Of a DNA stretch of 57,759 nucleotides, positions 52,395-57,759 are shown in pieces. Position numbers and translations under genes: made by a program. The stretch covers positions 1-57,759 of the forward strand of contig NZ_JAGGLL010000028.1 in the NCBI RefSeq assembly GCF_017874425.1, read 5' to 3'. The notes under the pieces were generated by a model. That model did no database searches, was not told where the DNA came from, and was given only the letters and a program-made list of their open reading frames with translations. Position 1 is the stretch's first letter; each line of letters opens with the position of its first letter. This DNA is from Clostridium punense (lineage in GTDB: Bacteria > Bacillota > Clostridia > Clostridiales > Clostridiaceae).

Positions 52395-55294
52395 CTATAC
52401 CTTTTTTACAAATTCATTATATAAGCTTTGAGGAATTTCATGTTCTAGTTTTAGGTGCACAGTAATTGGTTTTTCACCACTAAATTCAAAGGTATCACCT
52501 TTACCGATATAAATATAAGGTTCCACACTTCCATCGATTTCTTTATACTTTCTTATGAAAAGATGAAGATTAATGTTTCTATCCCTATTAAAGATGATAT
52601 TTTTACCTCTTTCAGAACCTTGGGAGGTATTGTTTGGTGTTTGCCACTGAAAAACTCTTCTGCTGAGGAACTTATCTTGATAATTGATGCTTTCCTTTAT
52701 ATCTTCTTCTTTATGAAGGTCAATATAAAGGAAATAATTATTACCATTGGTTATAAGACCGCTACCTCTGAAGGAACTATGAATTTTAGTATAATTAGAA
52801 AGTAGAGCCGCATCCACCATTTGATATTGTTCGTAAAGTTTAAAGAAGGGCATACCATGGTAGTCAGTGCCAAATTCTTTTTCATACCTTACTATGCCAT
52901 AATTAAGTACATCCTCAATGTAAAACCTAAACTTATCCACTGAAATTATAGTCTTAAATTCCTCTGTAGTATGTAAAATACCATCTATAAGATTAAAGGA
53001 TTTAATATTGCTTTTAAGCTGAGAGGAATCATAAAACTCTCCATTTAAGAATCTAAAGCTGTGCAAAATGTCCTCATCCGTCACAGTTGAAATGTACTTT
53101 AAGATTTCATTTCTGCCTTGTTCTAGTGAAAGATTGTGATGATTTAAGCAATATTTAATTATGGCAAATTCATAGACTCTTTTTAAAGGAAGCTTACTAG
53201 AAAGTTCCTTTAATAGCTTAAAGAAATCACTTGTATAAAGTAAACCTTCTAATTCTTCATCCTTTTCCATTTTAGCTAGAAATCCTAAGTAAGTTTTTTC
53301 TCTTTTAATGAATTTATTAGGATCAGGAGCTCCTTCATATTTAATATAATCCATTAAGGAATAGGGAACTTTGCCATTACGCATCCTCTTAAATTCCTGA
53401 TATTCCTCTTTTAAATACTTCATAGAGTTAAAGTTTTCATTATTAAGCTGCTGAAGTATTCTTTCTTGGGAGATTCTATCCATTTGGATATGAGTGCACC
53501 CAGGAACACTGGCAAACTCAGTGGCAACTGCAACCTTTAAACTATCCTTGTCGTAGAATCTAGATCCATTTAAGGCGATGGCAATTAAGAAAGCCTTATT
53601 GTGATTTCCTATAAAGTCCAAAACCGTTAAAAAGCTTTTATCCTGATGCTTTCTTAGTCCTCTACCTAATTGTTGTATAAAAACAATAGGGGAATCAGTG
53701 GGTCTTAGCATTAAAACTGTATTTATAGAGGGAATATCCACCCCTTCGTTAAATATATCCACAGTGAAGATTACCTTTAAGTCATCTCCATCATCCTGAA
53801 GCTTATCTATGTATTTTTGTCTTTCTCCTGGTTTATCATCTCCAGTTAGACATACACTGTTTATTCCTCTTTTATTAAACTCCACAGCCATAAATTCTGC
53901 ATGTTCAATACTAGCGCAAAAGCCTACACATTTTAGGGAATCTCCATCGTGACCATAAAAATTCATCTTATCAATGATAAAATCCACTCTTTCATTAACC
54001 TTCAGTCTCTTAGTAATTTCAGTAATATTATCAAGGCTAACTCCGCTAAGATCTACCCCTTCCACATCGGTGATTCCAAAGTAGTGAAAAGGGATTACTA
54101 AGTTTAAATCTAGTGCCTCATGAAGTCTAACCTCTAAAGCCACGTTATTATCAAAGATTCCAAATACATCATCACTATCACTTCTCTCAGGAGTAGCAGT
54201 CATTCCAAGGAGAAACTTTGGCTTAAAATAATCTAATATTTTCTTATAGGTTGGACTTGAAGCATGGTGAGCTTCGTCTATGATTAAATACTCAAACTCA
54301 TGAGGATCAAATTCTTCTAAGCTATTGCATAGGGACATAGTTGAAGCAAAGAGATAATCTGCTCCCTTTTCTTTTTTAGTACCTGTTAAAAGTCCAATAG
54401 TTTTTGTTTTATTCTTGCTAAGTCTTTCAAAGGTATTAGCAGCACTTTTTAAAATCTCTTCTCTATGAACCACAAAAAGCATCTTTTCAGGCTTATAATT
54501 AATCACATCAAAGGCAGACATATAGGTTTTACCAGTACCTGTTGCTGCAATAACTAAGGCCTTATTTTCTCCATGTAATCTCAGTCTATGTAAGTTTTCT
54601 GTTGCCCGAACCTGCATAGCATTGGGCTTTATAATTTTAAAATTATCAAACTCCACTGTTTTTCTTGAGTCAATAGCTTTAATTTCTTTAATAAAGTTTT
54701 TATAAGTTTCTAAAAAGGTGTCATCAACAATATCAGTGCAATTCCAGAGGCTCTCATACTCTTTTAGCACATCATGGGTAAACTCATTATCCTTCTTAGA
54801 AATAACCTTAACATTCCATTCCACATTACTCTTAAGAGCCTTTTGAGTAATATTAGAAGAACCAATGATGATTTTATACTCATCCTTATTTTCAAAAATA
54901 TAAGCCTTAGTATGAAGCCCACTTTCCTTTGAAGCCACAAAAATTTTTAAATCAATATTATCAAAGGTGTTAATTTTCTCCAAAGCTTTAGGCTCCGTAA
55001 AATTTAAATAGGTAGAGGTAATAATTTTCCCCTTAACTCCAGCATCCTCTAAATCCTTAAAAGTATCTAGAAGTAGCTGAAGGCCACTAAAATTATAAAA
55101 GCCACACAAAAATAAAACCTTTCACATTCTCTAAGACATTTTTTAAGCTCATTTAATAGATTGCCGCTTTCAGAGTTTACAATGAGCTTGTTATTAACTA
55201 AGTAAGAGTTATTTTCAATACCCTTTGGCTCTACAATTAAAGGTTTATTCTCTAAAATCTCCTGAGCAAATATCTTGCTAGCTATATTATCCAT
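52395..55294 (-). pseudogene. PLD-nuclease / DEAH helicase / DUF3427 protein, split by a frameshift
   Basis: Two overlapping frames together encode about 965 residues. The N-terminal frame (55294 to about 55097) starts MDNIASKIFAQEILENKP and reaches FYFCVAFI. The rest reads NFSGLQLLLDTFKDLED in a second frame down to 52395. An extra base in ATAATTTT near 55091-55097 (ATAAATTTT) would restore VAFINFSGLQLL. Domains: phospholipase-D-like (HTKAYIF, IIGSSNIT), Walker A AATGTGKT, LIIDEAHHAS, helicase C with QQLGRGLRKH, then DUF3427. It is either a recent pseudogene, a sequencing error, or slippage. Family members are implicated in DNA processing and defence-type islands. Confidence 0.85.
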
Positions 55295-55668
55295 ACCCTT
55301 TACCCCATATCCACTGTAATTTTAATAATATCATTAGTATATTGTAATTTTATCATGTTTAGCTTATTATAACCAGAAACACAGTAGATACATGAATACA
55401 AATATATTTTGCACAAACCAAGGACGCAGGTTTTACTTATGGTTTGGCTATTAACGGGTTCTGTGGAGGTAACATTACGCAAAATAGGCGAGTAAGATAA
55501 TTGATTTTTTTCACCATACCTAAGTTGATTTAAATTTATTAAGTAATGGATAAATATTGCTAAAACTTATATAGAAAGATATATAGTTTTAAAATTAATA
55601 CGAACATATGTTTATAAAACTCCTATTATGTCAATAATATAAATACTATACTAGAAAGGAGTTTACAT
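55295..55668. other. Intergenic region between helicase and Rpn genes
   Basis: About 370 bases with no supported gene; a short minus-strand frame (55300-55482) has no ribosome binding site and odd composition. The end carries the AAAGGAG site of the Rpn gene. Both divergent promoters should lie here, but I could not assign them. Confidence 0.4.
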
Positions 55669-56532
55669 ATGGATTATAATAAAATTGAAGACACAGTTAT
55701 GAAAAAGGCTATGGAATTTTTTAAGGATAATGCAGTTAAATTCTTTGGAATTAGTACCAAAGTTGTTGCATCCGCAGAAACAGAAATAAAAACCATCGAT
55801 ATTAAGAATAATAGTATTGATTATTTATTCCACACTGAAAATGGTGAACTGCTGCATTTTGAATTTCAAACCACAGATAAAAAGGATGATTTGAAGAGGT
55901 TTTTGTATTATGATGCCTCACTATATTACAGAGAGAATAAAAGAGTGAGAACTATGGTAATATACTCAGCAGATATTGAAGAAGTGCAAACTGAGATAGA
56001 TATCGGAACTATAAAGTATTCAATTGAAGCATTTTATATGAAAAATTTAGATGGCGATGAAAAGATTGAATACTTGAGGAATAAAATTAATAATAAAGAA
56101 CATTTAACAGATGAAGATATTTTAAATTTAACTTTTATACCATTAATGAAAACAAAAATGAGTAAGTCAGAAAGAGCTTTAGAAAGTATTGAACTTGCAA
56201 GTAAGATACCGGAAAGTAATGAAAAGTTAAAATGCATGTCCTTACTCTACGCGCTCTTTGAAAAATTTGGAGATAAGGAAAGTAAGAAAAAGTTTATGGA
56301 GGTGTTTAAGTTGACTGAAATTGGTAGAATGTTAAGGGAAGACGGTAAAGAAGAAGGAAAATTAGAAGGAAAAGCTGAGATGTTAATTAAACAGTTAATT
56401 AAAAAATTCAAATCCGTGCCTGAAGAGTACAAAAATAGAATTAAAGGTCTCCCAGAGGAAACTATAGAAGTTATTGCAACGGAGATTTTTGATATAAAGA
56501 GTTTAGATGAATTAAAACAGTATTTTGCTTAA
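55669..56532 (+). CDS. Rpn-family PD-(D/E)XK recombination-promoting nuclease / putative transposase
   Basis: 287 residues. The nuclease core shows D51 in SIDYLFHTENGELLHFEFQ, with E65-x-Q67 (a D...ExQ variant of PD-(D/E)XK). RFLYYDASLYYRENKRVRTM follows. The C-terminal EEGKLEGKAEMLIKQL repeat and the closing GLPEETIEVIATEIFDIKSL match the DUF4351-type tail of this family. Members promote recombination and multiply as paralogues. AAAGGAG precedes ATG. The gene looks intact. Confidence 0.85.
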   Translation: MDYNKIEDTVMKKAMEFFKDNAVKFFGISTKVVASAETEIKTIDIKNNSIDYLFHTENGELLHFEFQTTDKKDDLKRFLYYDASLYYRENKRVRTMVIYSADIEEVQTEIDIGTIKYSIEAFYMKNLDGDEKIEYLRNKINNKEHLTDEDILNLTFIPLMKTKMSKSERALESIELASKIPESNEKLKCMSLLYALFEKFGDKESKKKFMEVFKLTEIGRMLREDGKEEGKLEGKAEMLIKQLIKKFKSVPEEYKNRIKGLPEETIEVIATEIFDIKSLDELKQYFA

Positions 56533-56583
56533 TAATTAAAAAACTTGCAGAAAACAAATATATATTTAGATGAGTTAACTGAG

Positions 56584-56616
56584 AGCTAGGTGGAACAATC
56601 CCACCTAGCTTTACTT
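56584..56616. terminator. Bidirectional terminator between Rpn and GNAT genes
   Basis: AGCTAGGTGG, 7-base loop, CCACCTAGCT, then TTACTT on the plus strand; overlaps the GNAT stop. Confidence 0.75.
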
Positions 56617-57099
56617 GTTATCTGTAATTTCAATAAAATTGAACTTTTTATATAAATTATAGGCAGGTGTATTATCCATGTGAACATCTATAATAAGGTC
56701 TGTTACATTGCTTGTACACATATCATTTATACATTTAGATAATAGAGTAGAGCCAACACCTTTATAACGATATTCTGGTGAAATATGTAATGAGTAAATA
56801 TGTAGTAGTTGCTCTTTTTGAGGTAGTCCTATTAAAATACCAATAGTTTCATCATTATCATGTGCAGTGATGATATATCTATTAGAAAAATCACCCAAAA
56901 TCCCCTTTTGAAGATTACTAATAAATTTATCTGGTTTTTGACCTACAGTATCTGGGTCTAATATTCCTACTATAAATTTTGATAAGTAGTACTTTAGGCT
57001 TTCTTCTAGTTCTATACCTTCTAAAAGTAATTTCTTTACGTGAAACTGAGATGAAATTTCTACGGGCTTAAGTGAAGTTTTTTTCAGTTGAATTCTCAT
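56611..57099 (-). CDS. GNAT N-acetyltransferase
   Basis: 162 residues. ETIGILIGLPQKEQLLHIYS forms the beta3-beta4 core, YRYKGVGSTLL the acetyl-CoA loop, and VHMDNTPAYNLYKKFNF the end block. AGGAGGG precedes ATG. Substrate unknown. Divergent 300-base gap to the DUF2200 gene shows no further feature. Confidence 0.85.
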   Translation of the reverse strand: MRIQLKKTSLKPVEISSQFHVKKLLLEGIELEESLKYYLSKFIVGILDPDTVGQKPDKFISNLQKGILGDFSNRYIITAHDNDETIGILIGLPQKEQLLHIYSLHISPEYRYKGVGSTLLSKCINDMCTSNVTDLIIDVHMDNTPAYNLYKKFNFIEITDNK

Positions 57100-57398
57100 T
57101 AATTTACCCTCCTATTTTTACAATAATGTGTTACTATTGCAAATAATCAACAAGTAAATTATACCATAGTATACTAAATGTGGATATTGTGCAAAGTCGT
57201 TAATTTTATATAAGCATCAAATAATTTATCACCTACAAATGTTATAAAAGTGGTGAGAGGATACTCCTATAATGGTAGTAGGGAATTTATAGGAAGTAGA
57301 ACATTTTATAGGATTCACATAAAAAATAAGCATAATTTTCATTTAAATGAATTATTTTTGTGATATAATAAAGAAAATTATATAAGCGAGGATTTTTT

Positions 57399-57686
57399 AT
57401 GACTAAACATAATATATATACAATGAGTGTAGCAAAAGTCTATCCTCTTTTGGTTGCTAAGGCAGAAAAAAAGGGACGCACTAAAGCAGAAGTGGATGAA
57501 ATCATTTGTTGGCTAACAGGATATAGTCAGGAAGAGCTAGATGCTGAGTTGGAAAAACAGACAGACTATGAAACCTTCTTTGCTGAAGCACCTATGCTTA
57601 ATCCTTCAAGGACTTTAATCAAAGGCGTGGTTTGTGGTGTCCGAGTGGAAGATATGGAAGAGTCAAGGTTGAAATTTAAAGTATGA
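57399..57686 (+). CDS. DUF2200-family protein, C-terminus altered
   Basis: 95 residues: [58 protein letters not shown] and GVRVEDMEE are the family blocks. Typical members are about 115 residues and continue with a helix (EIRYLDKLIDELAKG-like). Here the frame turns into SRLKFKV and stops, so the last helix is missing, probably by frameshift or deletion. Function unknown. Confidence 0.75.
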   Translation: MTKHNIYTMSVAKVYPLLVAKAEKKGRTKAEVDEIICWLTGYSQEELDAELEKQTDYETFFAEAPMLNPSRTLIKGVVCGVRVEDMEESRLKFKV

Positions 57687-57759
57687 ATAGCTATAAAAAT
57701 ATGATGGCATAGCAAACAAGCCATCCGAAGGGTGACTTTTAAAAATTAAATATACAATT

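Noticed and set aside
55300-55482. 60-codon minus-strand frame upstream of the helicase
   Set aside because: No ribosome binding site, cysteine and tyrosine-rich chance composition, not in frame with the helicase.

Overview
The window looks like a chromosomal segment of a low-GC, endospore-forming-type Firmicute close to Clostridium. It is A/T-rich, has strong AGGAGG-type ribosome binding sites, uses TTG and GTG starts, and carries typical clostridial families (CD3324-like, PepF, M16C peptidase, BceRS-AB, FusB/FusC-like). No rRNA, tRNA, CRISPR array, intact insertion sequence or phage module was seen. Gene content is accessory: envelope glycosylation, drug and peptide resistance, small-molecule acyltransferases, regulators, and many decayed fragments.

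Layout. At 0.1-1.5 kb lie a truncated MFS gene and a decayed tail. At 1.5-8.2 kb a compact seven-gene minus-strand operon (Gfo/Idh oxidoreductase, FemAB/GNAT-like acyltransferase, WbqC-like protein, CgeB-type glycosyltransferase, LpxC homologue with all catalytic residues, DegT aminotransferase, ATP-grasp ligase) ends in a clear terminator. It is more GC-rich than its surroundings and reads like a pathway for an acylated diamino sugar in a monoderm. At 8.5-18.9 kb are an M16C peptidase, a CGGC-like protein, an MBL hydrolase and P-loop kinase pair, a UvrA paralogue overlapping a serine hydrolase, and an AlkX/YcaQ-like protein. At 19.2-21.3 kb an MFS exporter and a TipAS-type MerR regulator share a promoter with a 19-bp spacer. 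At 21.4-30 kb are a relic of a duplicated MBL/kinase locus, GNATs, PepF, a FusB-like protein, a 1-kb decayed gap, and a HAD + uridine-kinase-like + GNAT triple fusion.

At 30-35.7 kb is a Bce-type antimicrobial-peptide module with an additional small exported protein that has its own BceR-like box. At 36-42 kb are TetR/hydrolase, a GNAT flanked by direct repeats, and a TetR-controlled GT1/MFS/small-membrane-protein operon. At 42-48 kb are a nucleotidyltransferase, a rhodanese lipoprotein, GNATs, and a PadR / permease-prefix / DUF4097 envelope-stress-like operon. At 48.3-50.1 kb a WYL regulator sits behind a promoter that resembles a copy of a GNAT promoter, followed by a zinc-ribbon gene and an apparent type I toxin-antitoxin locus with a 33-residue membrane toxin. 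At 50.3-57.7 kb are a Rpn-like relic, a DUF2268 protease, a Nudix hydrolase, a frameshifted PLD-helicase-DUF3427 gene, an intact Rpn-family nuclease, a GNAT and a DUF2200 protein.

Repeats tie the region together. A ~105-bp palindromic element occurs at 24.5 and 43.9 kb, with a diverged copy at 30.1 kb. An ~86-bp hairpin repeat flanks one GNAT gene. Two promoter regions are duplicated next to unrelated genes. Together these suggest repeated small duplications, gene loss and reuse of leftover promoters.
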